The notes below the pieces were generated by a model that worked only from the letters and a program-made list of their open reading frames with translations, searched no databases and was not told where the DNA came from. Shown here one piece after another: positions 15,850-23,834 of a stretch of DNA of 64,000 nt. Position numbers and translations under genes: made by a program. The first letter of the stretch is position 1. Each line of letters starts with the position of its first letter. This DNA is from Paenibacillus_E oryzisoli_A (GTDB lineage Bacteria; Bacillota; Bacilli; Paenibacillales; NBRC-103111), in assembly GCF_050467285.1 (NCBI RefSeq), contig NZ_JBCMUN010000011.1, positions 235,817 to 299,816 of the forward strand, in the 5' to 3' direction.

Positions 15850-16725
15850 TTACAGCCTCCGCTCGCCGTCGTATGTCGCAATCGCCCCGTACAGGTCCGG
15901 ACGACGGTCGCGGAAAATGCCCCACTCGATCCGCTGCACTTCCAGCTGATCGAGGTCGAACGACGCCACGAGCACCGTCTCCTCCTCGCGCCCCGCTTCT
16001 TCAATCAGATTGCCCTGCGGGCCCGCAATAAACGAAGAACCGTAGAAGTTGATGGAGGAATCCTCATCTTCCTCTTTGCCGATCCGGTTCGACGCGATCA
16101 CCGGGATCAGGTTTTGCGCCGCGTGGCCGCGCATGCACATTTGCCAGTGATCCTTGGAATCGATCGAGCCGTCCTGCGGCTCCGAGCCGATCGCTGTCGG
16201 GTAGAACAGCAGCTCCGCCCCCATCAACGCCATGCAGCGCGCCGCTTCCGGGTACCACTGGTCCCAGCATACGCCGACGCCGATTTTGGCATAGCGAGTT
16301 TTCCACACCTTGAATCCCGTATCCCCCGGGTTAAAATAAAACTTCTCCTCATACCCCGGACCGTCCGGGATGTGGCTTTTGCGGTACAGACCAAGCACCG
16401 AGCCATCGGCGTCGATCACGGCAAGCGAGTTGTAGCGCGCGTAGTTCTTTTTTTCATAAAAAGAAATCGGCAGCACCACTTGAAGCTCCTTCGCAATCTC
16501 GCGGAAATGCGCGACCGCCTTGTTATTCTCAAGCTCCGTCGCGTAGCGGTAGTAGTCGGATTTTTCTTTTTGGCAGAAATATGGCGTTTCAAAAAGCTCT
16601 TGAATCAAAATCACTTGTGCGCCCTTCGCGGCCGCCTCGCGGACCAGCTTCTCCGCTTTGCGGATGTTCTCTTCAATATTATCGGAACAGCTCATTTGCG
16701 TTGCTGCTACAGTTACGTTTCTCAT
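15850..16725 (-). CDS. aguB: N-carbamoylputrescine amidase
   Basis: The 291-residue nitrilase-superfamily enzyme converts N-carbamoylputrescine to putrescine, CO2 and ammonia. The catalytic triad is visible: Glu in ILIQELFETPYF, Lys in YRKSHIPDGPGYEEKFYF and Cys in GVGVCWDQWYPEAAR. The aromatic-rich substrate region around YFCQKEKSDYYRYA is typical of AguB. It begins 7 bp after aguA on the same strand, giving the two-step agmatine route to putrescine. Length matches the family. Confidence 0.96.
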   Translation of the reverse strand: MRNVTVAATQMSCSDNIEENIRKAEKLVREAAAKGAQVILIQELFETPYFCQKEKSDYYRYATELENNKAVAHFREIAKELQVVLPISFYEKKNYARYNSLAVIDADGSVLGLYRKSHIPDGPGYEEKFYFNPGDTGFKVWKTRYAKIGVGVCWDQWYPEAARCMALMGAELLFYPTAIGSEPQDGSIDSKDHWQMCMRGHAAQNLIPVIASNRIGKEEDEDSSINFYGSSFIAGPQGNLIEEAGREEETVLVASFDLDQLEVQRIEWGIFRDRRPDLYGAIATYDGERRL

Positions 16726-16732
16726 GCCTCAA

Positions 16733-17776
16733 TCATCCTTTCTTGCTGGCCGGCATTTGCTGCGTCGCGCAGTGCACGTTGCCGCCTTCTTTGATAATCG
16801 CCATTCCATCAATCGTGCGAATCCGGCGATCCGGGAACGCCGCTTGCAGTACGTCGATTGCCCTGCGGTCGGTCTCTTCCGCCGCGCCGCCAAACACCGG
16901 CAGAATAATGCCGCCGTTCACAAAATAAAAGTTCAAATAGCTCAGCGTGAGCCGCTGCTCTTCAAAGAAAGCAATCGGCGGCTGCTCGATTTGGATAATT
17001 TCAAAGGAACGCCCTTTAGCGTCCGTCGCGCCCCGGAGAATCTCCAGATTCTCCTGTGTAATCGCATAGTTGGCGTCCGAAGGATCGTTGCACACTTGCA
17101 AAATGATTTTGCCCGGCGCCGCGAAGCACGCGATATTGTCCACATGGCCGTCCGTTTCGTCACCGTCGAGGCCTTTGTTCAGCCAGATGATTTTATCCAC
17201 GTTCACAAATTCGCGCACATGCGCTTCAATTTGCTCCCGACTCAGCTCCGGATTGCGGTTCGTATTCAGCAGGCACTCTTCGGTCGTTAGCAGCGTACCT
17301 TCGCCATCGACGTGAATGGAGCCACCTTCCATCACGAGCGGAGCATCAAAACGGCGAACCCCATACGTCTCCGTAATTTGCGGAGCGACGTTGTCGTCCA
17401 GATCCCAAGGCGCGTATTTGCCGCCCCAGGCGTTAAATTTCCAATTTACTGCCGCAATTTCCTCGGCTTCATTAAGCAGGAACGTCGGGCCATTGTCACG
17501 GAACCACGCATCGTTATGCGGAATTTCCAGGTAAGAGACGTCGCCCGCCTCGCCCACCAAATCTTTTACCGCCGCGGCATCCGCAGGGTTCACAATCACC
17601 GTTACTGGCTCAAATTCCGCGATGGCCTTCACAAGCTCTGCATAGCCCTGTGACACCGCCACGTGATCCTCCGGATATACCATGGAAGCCTGCACCGGCC
17701 AGGAAATAAAAGTACGTTCATGCGCAGTCCATTCGGCTGGCATGCGGTAGCCTAACGCTTGGGGATTCGTCGTCAT
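16733..17776 (-). CDS. aguA: Agmatine deiminase
   Basis: The enzyme of about 347 residues hydrolyses agmatine to N-carbamoylputrescine and ammonia. The guanidino-group-modifying fold is shown by RDNGPTFLL (substrate Asp), LVMEGGSIHVDGEGTLLTTEECLL, DGDETDGHVDN (catalytic His region) and the nucleophile Cys in EGGNVHCATQQ near the C-terminus. GTG 17785, ATG 17782 and ATG 17776 are all in frame. The last is best spaced (8 nt) from the weak GCGAG ribosome binding site. It is the first gene of the aguA-aguB operon. Confidence 0.96.
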   Translation of the reverse strand: MTTNPQALGYRMPAEWTAHERTFISWPVQASMVYPEDHVAVSQGYAELVKAIAEFEPVTVIVNPADAAAVKDLVGEAGDVSYLEIPHNDAWFRDNGPTFLLNEAEEIAAVNWKFNAWGGKYAPWDLDDNVAPQITETYGVRRFDAPLVMEGGSIHVDGEGTLLTTEECLLNTNRNPELSREQIEAHVREFVNVDKIIWLNKGLDGDETDGHVDNIACFAAPGKIILQVCNDPSDANYAITQENLEILRGATDAKGRSFEIIQIEQPPIAFFEEQRLTLSYLNFYFVNGGIILPVFGGAAEETDRRAIDVLQAAFPDRRIRTIDGMAIIKEGGNVHCATQQMPASKKG

Positions 17777-17973
17777 TATCATCACTCGCTTTATCTAAAA
17801 TGATTGCATTATCTTAAGAGCCCTGGGCTCGTCCGTTCTGCAAAGATTGACCGTCTACCATCATATCGCAAAAACCGCTTAGGCTCAATGCATGACCGTT
17901 TACAAAATAGCATGAATTTGCATGGGGCACAGCCCTCTTTTACCAGCATATTTAAGACGGGTTTAATGAACAT

Positions 17974-17992
17974 TAGTAGAGTAATTCTACTA
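17974..17992 (+). promoter_or_regulatory. Inverted repeat upstream of azoR, candidate operator
   Basis: TAGTAGA-GTAAT-TCTACTA has perfect 7-bp arms and ends 18 bp before the azoreductase start. It has no T tract, so a protein-binding site is more likely than a terminator. Redox-responsive repressors such as YodB/CatR/MhqR control azoreductases in Bacillus, but the match to their sites was not tested. Confidence 0.45.
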
Positions 17993-18010
17993 TTCTAACC
18001 CGGAAGGACG

Positions 18011-18652
18011 ATGACCTTGGCAACTGTTCTGTATATTACCGCGCATCCGCACGACCACACGACTTCTTATAGTATGGCCGTCGGCAAAGCTTTTATCGAC
18101 GCTTACCGCGAAGCGCACCCGAGCGACGAAGTCGTTCCGATTGATCTTTACAGCGTGTCCGTCCCTCATATTGACGCCGACGTATTCAGTGGGTGGGGCA
18201 AGCTGCGCAGTGGGCAGGATTTTTCGTCCCTGACAGCTGAGGAGAGCTCTAAAGTCAGCCGAATCAATGAGCTCGTGGAACAATTTGCCGCCGCGGATAA
18301 ATACGTGTTCGTAACGCCGATGTGGAACTTCTCGTTCCCGCCTGTGATGAAGGCGTATCTGGACGCGCTCTGCGTGGCCGGCAAAACGTTCAAATACACC
18401 GAGTCCGGCCCTGTCGGCCTTCTTTCCGGCAAAAAAGCGCTGCACGTGCAGGCCCGCGGCGGTATCTACTCCGAAGGCCCTGCGGCCGCGATGGAGTCCG
18501 GTCATCGATATATCACGATTATTATGGGCTTTTTCGGCATTACGGACGTGCAGGGCGTCTTTGTCGAAGGGCATAACCAGTTCCCGGATAAAAAGGAACA
18601 GATCAAAGCCGATGCGATCAAGCATGCGCAGGATGTGGCGAAAAGCTTCTAA
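18011..18652 (+). CDS. azoR: FMN-dependent NADH-azoreductase
   Basis: The 213-residue flavodoxin-like quinone/azo reductase carries the FMN phosphate-binding start TVLYITAHPHDHTTSYSM. The conserved FMN-binding stretches PMWNFSFPPVMKAYLDALCVAGKTFKYT and LHVQARGGIYSEG are present. It reduces azo dyes and quinones with NADH and protects against electrophile stress. AAGGA lies just before the ATG, and the inverted repeat at 17974 lies in the leader. A terminator follows at 18674. It is monocistronic. Confidence 0.95.
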   Translation: MTLATVLYITAHPHDHTTSYSMAVGKAFIDAYREAHPSDEVVPIDLYSVSVPHIDADVFSGWGKLRSGQDFSSLTAEESSKVSRINELVEQFAAADKYVFVTPMWNFSFPPVMKAYLDALCVAGKTFKYTESGPVGLLSGKKALHVQARGGIYSEGPAAAMESGHRYITIIMGFFGITDVQGVFVEGHNQFPDKKEQIKADAIKHAQDVAKSF

Positions 18653-18673
18653 ATTTGCGGACCGTATAATAGA

Positions 18674-18706
18674 AATCCCGAGGGCTATAGGCTCTCGGGA
18701 TTTTTG
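18674..18706. terminator. Bidirectional terminator between convergent genes
   Basis: AATCCCGAG and CTCGGGATT pair around a short loop and are followed by TTTTTG on the plus strand. The last four sense codons and stop of the minus-strand fusion gene (18685) lie inside the hairpin. Confidence 0.85.
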
Positions 18707-20649
18707 TGTCTGCCGACCAAATAAGGATAGGTTAAGTACAAACCGGCTATGTAAAGAAGGAGCGCCGCATAGACCGGCAAGAGATGGACGAAATCCGTAT
18801 AGCCAATATGAAAATGAACAAGCAAGCCCGAGGCAAAACCGGGGATGCCTCCCCACAGGAACGTGTGCCATAGCCAGCCTTCGCCTTGATTCACGCCCCA
18901 AAGTGCCGATGCTGTGATGGCTACCGCCAGCGAGAACAAGGCGCCGCCAAAGCCTGCGCGGTCATGCGCAATCAGCGGAATGACTTTATCGCTCCAGGCG
19001 GCAAGCTCAGCGCTCGTCAGGCCTAGATACGTTAGATCGGTGGAAACGAACACACTCGTAATTCCGACGAAGCAGATCGTTAGACCGCCGATGCCTAAGC
19101 CGAAGCCCATCACAACCCAGCAGCATTGCCCCCATTGCGCCCTCAGCCACACGGAATCGTTGCGGACGCCGGGCGGTTTGCGGGAGGGAAGATCTTTTAA
19201 GCCTCGCAGGGTGAGGAGCAGCATCGGCAGTAAGATCGCGGCAGCGATTGCATGAAGCGGATCGAAATAGCCGTAGCCGAGATAGAGAAAGAAACTGCTG
19301 AAACCCACGACACAAGATGAAATGACCGCTGTCCGCGCCCAATGAAAGCCATAGCGCAAGCCATGCTTCGCCAGTTGATGATAAAAGACGCCGATCGAGA
19401 TCATGGTACCGGCCAAGGTAATCCGATCATGGGACATGAAATGAAGGAGATGTCCGTTAAAATGGAGGATCTCGCTTCGCGATTTGTTTAAAAATAGCTC
19501 ATCGTACGGAAGCAGCACGCTGGTCATTGCGATCAGCCACGCCAGGATGCCGCCGATGATCATGCCGAGGCCGAGCAGGCACATCCAGCCCCAGTTCGCC
19601 CAGAAGGACGGGGGCGGGGGAAAATGGAACTGCGGCTGACCGGCGCACGTGTTAGGTGAAGTGATGCGGCTGTGCACGATCGCTTCGTTGATTCGCTTGG
19701 GCAGCCCCGGCCCCGCGTAGACCAGGCCGCTGTGCAGCAGGACGGTGCTCGTGCCCGCTTCGAGCAGCGCCACGGCGTCCTGCGGCTCGTGCACGGCGGT
19801 GCCGGCGACGATGGCGGGGCGGGGGCCGAGCGCTTGGCGCAGCGCTCGGATTGTATGGAGCTCCGCGCTCAGCGCCGCGGAGCCATTGATGCGCACGCGC
19901 CGCGAGCCGAGCTCGCGCTGCGCGTCGCCCAGGACGACACCGTCGAAGCTGCGCACGGTGTCGTCGTAGTGCCGCAGCTCCTCTAGCGAGGTCGGCTGCG
20001 GGAGATAGAGCAGCACCGGCTTGCCGGGGGCGGCGGTGCTCGTTAGGCGGCGTACCTCTTTCAGGTACGCCGCGGTTTCGTCGGATGGCCAGCCTTCGGC
20101 GAGGCCATCCACGAAAAACCCCGCCGCATAGGGCGCCAGCTTGGAGAGCAGCTCCCGCTGCTCTTCCAGCGCCGCCTGCGGCGAGCTCCCCGGCATCGGC
20201 CGGAGCCGCACGAAGTGCGGCAGGCGATGCCCGGTGCCTTTGCGCAGACGGGAGGCGACCGCGTCTGCGCCGGGGTTTTCATAGCCATCGGGGTACACGA
20301 TGGCTTCTTCCTCCACCGCGCGCTCGATGGGCGCGGTGCTCACCACAGGCCGGACCGTCACAGGTCCGAGCTCGATGTAGCCGAACCCGAACTGCGCGAG
20401 CGCTCGGTGGGCTGTACCTTTGGGGTCGAGCATGCCGCTGAGACCGACCGGACAAGCTAGCGGAACGCCCGCAAGCTCGCTCGCCATGAGCGGAGACATC
20501 TCCATATGCCCCATCGTGCGGATGACAATTGTCCCACCGGGAATACGACTGAGGCCCCCGATCGCCTGCAGCGTAAGATCCCTCGCCAGTCTGCCCGGAA
20601 GCCGGAATAGCAGCGGCTTAAATAGCGAATGATACGACCAGTCTGGCAT
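18685..20649 (-). CDS. Dihydroorotate-dehydrogenase-like domain fused to a polytopic membrane domain
   Basis: The 654-residue protein has two parts. Residues about 1-325 resemble class 2 dihydroorotate dehydrogenase: N-terminal helices FKPLLFRLPGRLARDLTLQ, then FGFGYIELGPVTVRP and near the end VLLHSGLVYAGPGLPKRI, matching the family's MGFGSIEIGTVTPRP and SGFIFKGPPLIKEI. The family's NISSPNTPGL catalytic-serine loop and INRMGFNN segment are not recognisable (FFVDGLAEGW, VYPDGYENPG). Residues about 340-650 form about eight membrane helices with an internal duplication: TSVLLPYDELF...FMSHDRITLAGTMISIGV and TSVFVSTDLTY...LIAHDRAGFGGALFSLAV. GGGGAGG precedes the ATG. The gene is divergent from hmp. 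Orotate synthesis seems unlikely; function is unknown. Confidence 0.85.
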   Translation of the reverse strand: MPDWSYHSLFKPLLFRLPGRLARDLTLQAIGGLSRIPGGTIVIRTMGHMEMSPLMASELAGVPLACPVGLSGMLDPKGTAHRALAQFGFGYIELGPVTVRPVVSTAPIERAVEEEAIVYPDGYENPGADAVASRLRKGTGHRLPHFVRLRPMPGSSPQAALEEQRELLSKLAPYAAGFFVDGLAEGWPSDETAAYLKEVRRLTSTAAPGKPVLLYLPQPTSLEELRHYDDTVRSFDGVVLGDAQRELGSRRVRINGSAALSAELHTIRALRQALGPRPAIVAGTAVHEPQDAVALLEAGTSTVLLHSGLVYAGPGLPKRINEAIVHSRITSPNTCAGQPQFHFPPPPSFWANWGWMCLLGLGMIIGGILAWLIAMTSVLLPYDELFLNKSRSEILHFNGHLLHFMSHDRITLAGTMISIGVFYHQLAKHGLRYGFHWARTAVISSCVVGFSSFFLYLGYGYFDPLHAIAAAILLPMLLLTLRGLKDLPSRKPPGVRNDSVWLRAQWGQCCWVVMGFGLGIGGLTICFVGITSVFVSTDLTYLGLTSAELAAWSDKVIPLIAHDRAGFGGALFSLAVAITASALWGVNQGEGWLWHTFLWGGIPGFASGLLVHFHIGYTDFVHLLPVYAALLLYIAGLYLTYPYLVGRHKNPESL

Positions 20650-20731
20650 ACGAAGCCTCCCCTTTTTTCCTAATAGTCCCAGTATACTAGGTGGGCGGCT
20701 TGCGGCACAGTCACAGTTTGTTCCGATTTCG

Positions 20732-20774
20732 TGTGATTTTAATCACAAAGTGTGACGCCCGGGTTCGGTATACT
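20732..20774 (+). promoter_or_regulatory. hmp promoter with a Crp/Fnr box
   Basis: TGTGATTTTAATCACA (20732-20747) is a perfect TGTGA-N6-TCACA palindrome. A -10 box TATACT lies at 20769-20774, giving a start near 20781. The box centre is then 41.5 bp upstream, the class II activator position. No good -35 box is present, as expected for an activated promoter. Confidence 0.85.
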
Positions 20775-20813
20775 GAAACCATGAACCAAACCCAATGAAA
20801 CGAGGCGATTTAC

Positions 20814-22028
20814 ATGTTATCCGAAGAAACGATCCGCATTATCAAATCCACCGTTCCGGTGTTGGAAGTACATGGCGAGACGATTACAAAACGCTTTTAC
20901 CAACGATTGTTTGCCGCTCATCCGGAACTGCTTCATATATTTAACCACGCTAATCAAAAACAAGGACGTCAGCAAACCGCTCTCGCCAATGCCGTCTATG
21001 CCGCGGCGCTGCATATCGATCGATTAGAGGCTATCCTGCCGGCGGTGAAGCAGATTGCTCATAAACACCGCAGCTTAGGGATTAAGCCTGAGCATTATCC
21101 TATCGTTGGTGAGAACCTTCTTGGGGCGATCAAAGATGTCCTCGGCGACGCCGCGACAGACGAAATTCTTGGTGCATGGGCAGATGCTTATGGTGTGATT
21201 GCGGGGGCTTTTATCGGCGTTGAAGCGGAAATGTACAAGGAAGCGGCAGAAGCGCCGGGGGGCTGGGCGGACTTCCGTCCGTTCGTGATCTCGCTCAAAG
21301 AGCAGGAAAGCGACGTGATCACGTCCTTCTACTTGCGGCCGCAGGATGGCGGGCCGATCGCGGATTTTGAGCCGGGACAATATGTTTCCCTGCGCTTTCA
21401 AATCCCAGGTGAAACAAATACGCACATTCGTCAATACAGCTTATCGCATGCGCCAGGACAATCGTTCTACCGTATTTCCGTGAAACGGGAAGATACCCGT
21501 GATGACGTACCAGCGGGCAAGGTGTCTGTCTACTTGCACGAGCAATTGCAAGAAGGCGATGTCGTGGAGTTGTCCGCGCCAGCGGGGGATTTTACGTTGG
21601 ATCTGCAAGACACACGTCCTGTGACGCTAATCAGCGGCGGGGTGGGGCTGACGCCGATGGTGAGTATGCTGCACACGCTGGTTGCGAAGCAGCCTGAGCG
21701 TACGGTAACGTTCCTCCACGCGGCACTGGATGGCCAGCATCACGCACTACGCGCTGAGGTGGAAGCCGTCGCGGCGGCGAATCCGCAGGTGAAAGTGGCA
21801 TGGTGCTATGCCCAGCCTACGGAAGAGGATCGTGCGGCAGGCGCTTTTGACAAAGAAGGCTATATCGACCTGCCTTGGATTCAAAGCCTTGTCCCTGGAC
21901 GGGACGGCAGCTTCTACTTCTGCGGCCCGGTGCCGTTCATGCAAGCAGTGAACGCCGCGCTGACGGAGTGGGGCGTGCCGGAAGCGGATCGCCGGTATGA
22001 GTTTTTTGGCCCGAAAGGTACTTTGTAG
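20814..22028 (+). CDS. hmp: Flavohaemoglobin, nitric oxide dioxygenase
   Basis: The 404-residue protein oxidises NO to nitrate with O2 and NADPH. The N-terminal globin domain (1-137) contains the haem-ligand region KHRSLGIKPEHYPIVGENLL. The FAD-binding ferredoxin-reductase domain (about 150-257) has RQYSLSHAP. The NAD(P)-binding domain has LISGGVGLTPMVSML and ends YFCGPVPFMQAV...YEFFGPKG. Length and order match Hmp exactly. The Crp/Fnr box fits NO or oxygen-limitation control, and a Crp/Fnr-type gene lies 350 bp downstream. A 12-bp-stem terminator follows at 22061 and is also the first unit of a repeat element. Confidence 0.97.
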   Translation: MLSEETIRIIKSTVPVLEVHGETITKRFYQRLFAAHPELLHIFNHANQKQGRQQTALANAVYAAALHIDRLEAILPAVKQIAHKHRSLGIKPEHYPIVGENLLGAIKDVLGDAATDEILGAWADAYGVIAGAFIGVEAEMYKEAAEAPGGWADFRPFVISLKEQESDVITSFYLRPQDGGPIADFEPGQYVSLRFQIPGETNTHIRQYSLSHAPGQSFYRISVKREDTRDDVPAGKVSVYLHEQLQEGDVVELSAPAGDFTLDLQDTRPVTLISGGVGLTPMVSMLHTLVAKQPERTVTFLHAALDGQHHALRAEVEAVAAANPQVKVAWCYAQPTEEDRAAGAFDKEGYIDLPWIQSLVPGRDGSFYFCGPVPFMQAVNAALTEWGVPEADRRYEFFGPKGTL

Positions 22029-22060
22029 CACGATTGCTTTCGTAAATAGAAGCCTGTTCG

Positions 22061-22247
22061 AAAAATTCCTGCGAAGCGGCAGGAATTTTTCGCTTTTTTA
22101 GCCAAATGAAGGAAATGCCTGCGGATAAGCAGGCTTTTTCCTACTTCCAAGCCATTCTGGCCCCAATCGGGATAAAAACCTGCCAAACCGCAGGCATTTC
22201 TCGCAACCGAAGAAGTTGAGCTGAAATTCCTGCATAATCGCAGTTTT
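22061..22247. repeat. Four-hairpin intergenic element A
   Basis: Four units of CCTGC-N6-GCAGG are centred at 22075.5, 22125.5, 22186.5 and 22236.5, spaced 50, 61 and 50 bp. Loop sequences suggest units 1-2 run one way and 3-4 the other. Unit 1 has a 12-bp stem (AAAAATTCCTGC with GCAGGAATTTTT) and serves as the hmp terminator. Unit 4 is degenerate in its last base. Both 34-nt spacers start AATTT and end GAAATG when read outward from the dyad. The 22029-22376 intergenic stretch holds no gene. Confidence 0.85.
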
Positions 22248-22376
22248 GAGCGCCTGCCGACTCCATTGCCGCCAAAGTTAGGCATGAAATTGCACTCTAC
22301 GAGAGGGGAAACACTGGGGTTAACTAGCTTGCTTGTTCGTTGACGTACTCGTGCTGCGCCTCCGGTTACGATTACG

Positions 22377-22883
22377 CTACTTCCTCCCGCTCTCGCGCAG
22401 CAAGCGGTTCACCGTCTCCCGGCGCAGACCGATGAACTGACCGATCTCTTCCTGCGTCAGCACATCGGTCAGCTTCAGATCCCCGATGTACTGGCGGAAC
22501 CAGCCCTCGAGCTTCTCCAGCTTTACGGCCGGGGCAACGGCGGTGAGCTGGTCGATGCGCTGCTGCATCATGCGCAACTTGTCCTGCAGCTGCCGTGCGA
22601 TCGCGCGGTACTGCGCAGGATCGCCCTCCAGGTCGGCGTACCACTGCGCAGCGGGGAGCAATTGGATGTCGCACGCGACGAGCGCGATAGCCGTGCCGTG
22701 ATACGCCCCCGGCGAGATCAGCGAGTGGTGGGGAATCGTCTCCCCAGGCACGATCAGATTCACCAGATGCGTGTTCCCGTCTTCCTGGATGCGCACGATT
22801 TTGAGCAAGCCGGATTCCAGCTTGTACAGCGGCCCTGTTTCCCCTTGGCGAAACAGGGTTTCTCCTTTATGCAGCCTCATCAT
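22377..22883 (-). CDS. Crp/Fnr-family transcriptional regulator
   Basis: The regulator has about 168 residues from ATG 22883, which has AAGGAGG 10 nt upstream (an in-frame ATG at 22910 lacks one). A short cyclic-nucleotide-binding-type beta roll (LHKGETLFRQGETGPLYKLESGLLKIV) precedes a dimer helix (RAIARQLQDKLRMMQQRIDQL) and a C-terminal winged helix-turn-helix with recognition helix IGLRRETVNRLLRES. It is shorter than the 220-230 residues of Crp and Fnr. It has a single cysteine, so it cannot hold the Fnr iron-sulphur cluster in the classical way. The RETVNR helix resembles RETVGR of Crp, which reads TGTGA, matching the box in front of hmp. It is probably the hmp regulator (inference). Confidence 0.9.
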   Translation of the reverse strand: MMRLHKGETLFRQGETGPLYKLESGLLKIVRIQEDGNTHLVNLIVPGETIPHHSLISPGAYHGTAIALVACDIQLLPAAQWYADLEGDPAQYRAIARQLQDKLRMMQQRIDQLTAVAPAVKLEKLEGWFRQYIGDLKLTDVLTQEEIGQFIGLRRETVNRLLRESGRK

Positions 22884-22948
22884 AACCTGCGTCCCTCCTT
22901 CTTTCAACATGCAGCCCGGCCGGCCGCGCGACTAGCTTGCTACAACAC

Positions 22949-23136
22949 GAGATGGAATTTCTCCATCTCATTTTGCCATTTTCCCGCAGCTGGCATGCCT
23001 CAACTGGAAATTCTCCCGTCCATGCAGGCCGCATCGCCTGATTTCAGCGCATTCCCTCTGAATAAACTGGATGTTTTCCAGTTCAGCCTCACCATTTTCC
23101 CATTCGGGGCCGAATGAGCTGGAGGTTTTCCAGTTC
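22949..23136. repeat. Four-hairpin intergenic element B
   Basis: Four units are centred at 22959, 23011, 23074 and 23126, spaced 52, 63 and 52 bp. Unit 1 is GAGATGGA-ATTTC-TCCATCTC. Unit 2 is a decayed copy (CAACTGGAAATTCTCCCG). Units 3 and 4 are AACTGGA-TGTTT-TCCAGTT and AGCTGGA-GGTTT-TCCAGTT. CATTTTCCC recurs three times in the spacers. It lies upstream of the Crp/Fnr gene. The 22911-23253 intergenic stretch holds no gene. Confidence 0.85.
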
Positions 23137-23213
23137 GCACATCGTGCCCTTCAGCTATCACCGCTAGTCAGACTGAGCTTTGAGCCGTGAGGCCAGCCGC
23201 ATTCCGGCATAAT

Positions 23214-23245
23214 AAAAAGCGTCAGCCGAAGGCTGATCGCTTTTT
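23214..23245 (-). terminator. Terminator after the HPP-like membrane protein gene
   Basis: On the minus strand AAAAAGCGATCAGCC pairs with GGCTGACGCTTTTT around a TTCG tetraloop. Confidence 0.9.
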
Positions 23246-23253
23246 CCACAATC

Positions 23254-23748
23254 CTATAATTCCTTCTGTACAGACTTGTAACCGCCGCGTACAGACGTCA
23301 GCGCCTGCGTAGCAGATACGTACCAGCCAGAGCGCTCCACTTTGCCAATCAGCCACATGGACAGCATCAGGCCGCACAGCGACACGCCTACCGCAATCGG
23401 CAGCACCCACATTGAGACGGGGTGAGCAAAGAAGGGGATAAATGAAACCGCCAGGATCGGCGCCGCATTCCATTTGAAAAATTGAATCAGCGAGATCGTC
23501 ACCAGCGCAGTCAAGAAAAACGAAATCGCCCCGTGACTGATCGCGTACAGTAGACTGCCCATCGTCACTGCGATCAAAGCGCCCAAGGTGATGAGGCGAA
23601 TCTCTTTAATATTGTGCACGCGATGCATGAACAGAAAACTAAATGCGCCCAGCGTCGGGTAAAACACCATCTTCAGTGATGGGAAGTGATAGGATGCCCA
23701 ATAAGCTCCCATAAGATAGCAGCAAACTACAAGCGTACGAAGAAGCAT
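23254..23748 (-). CDS. Small polytopic membrane protein, HPP- or FUSC-like
   Basis: About 164 residues with five or six membrane helices (LLRTLVVCCYLMGAYWASY, MVFYPTLGAFSFLFM, LITLGALIAVTMGSLLYAI, ISFFLTALVTISLIQFF, ILAVSFIPFFAHPVSMWVLPIAVGVSLCGLMLSMWLI). The pattern of a proline-containing helix followed by ATP-independent-looking short loops recalls HPP-family and aromatic-acid exporter-type proteins, but the match is loose. ATG 23748 has AGGA about 12 nt upstream; an in-frame TTG at 23775 would add a charged segment. The gene is monocistronic with its own terminator. Function is unknown. Confidence 0.75.
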   Translation of the reverse strand: MLLRTLVVCCYLMGAYWASYHFPSLKMVFYPTLGAFSFLFMHRVHNIKEIRLITLGALIAVTMGSLLYAISHGAISFFLTALVTISLIQFFKWNAAPILAVSFIPFFAHPVSMWVLPIAVGVSLCGLMLSMWLIGKVERSGWYVSATQALTSVRGGYKSVQKEL

Positions 23749-23834
23749 CGTTGGTTCCCGTCCTTTTTCTTTCAAACTCTTCCCATTTTACAAAACGACC
23801 AATGGTCAGGTCAATGAAAATTTTCATGGAATTT

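Noticed and set aside
18685..20649. A plain dihydroorotate dehydrogenase (pyrD) call for the 654-residue protein
   Set aside because: Key catalytic and substrate motifs are not recognisable, half of the protein is a membrane domain, and no other pyrimidine genes are nearby.
22061..22243. Element A as simple tandem terminators
   Set aside because: Only unit 1 has a full terminator form. Units 3 and 4 have short stems and poor T tracts, and the spacing matches the other elements.
22061..23136. Elements A and B as CRISPR arrays
   Set aside because: Only four units each, palindromic and imperfect, with unequal 50/61/50-type spacing and no cas genes.
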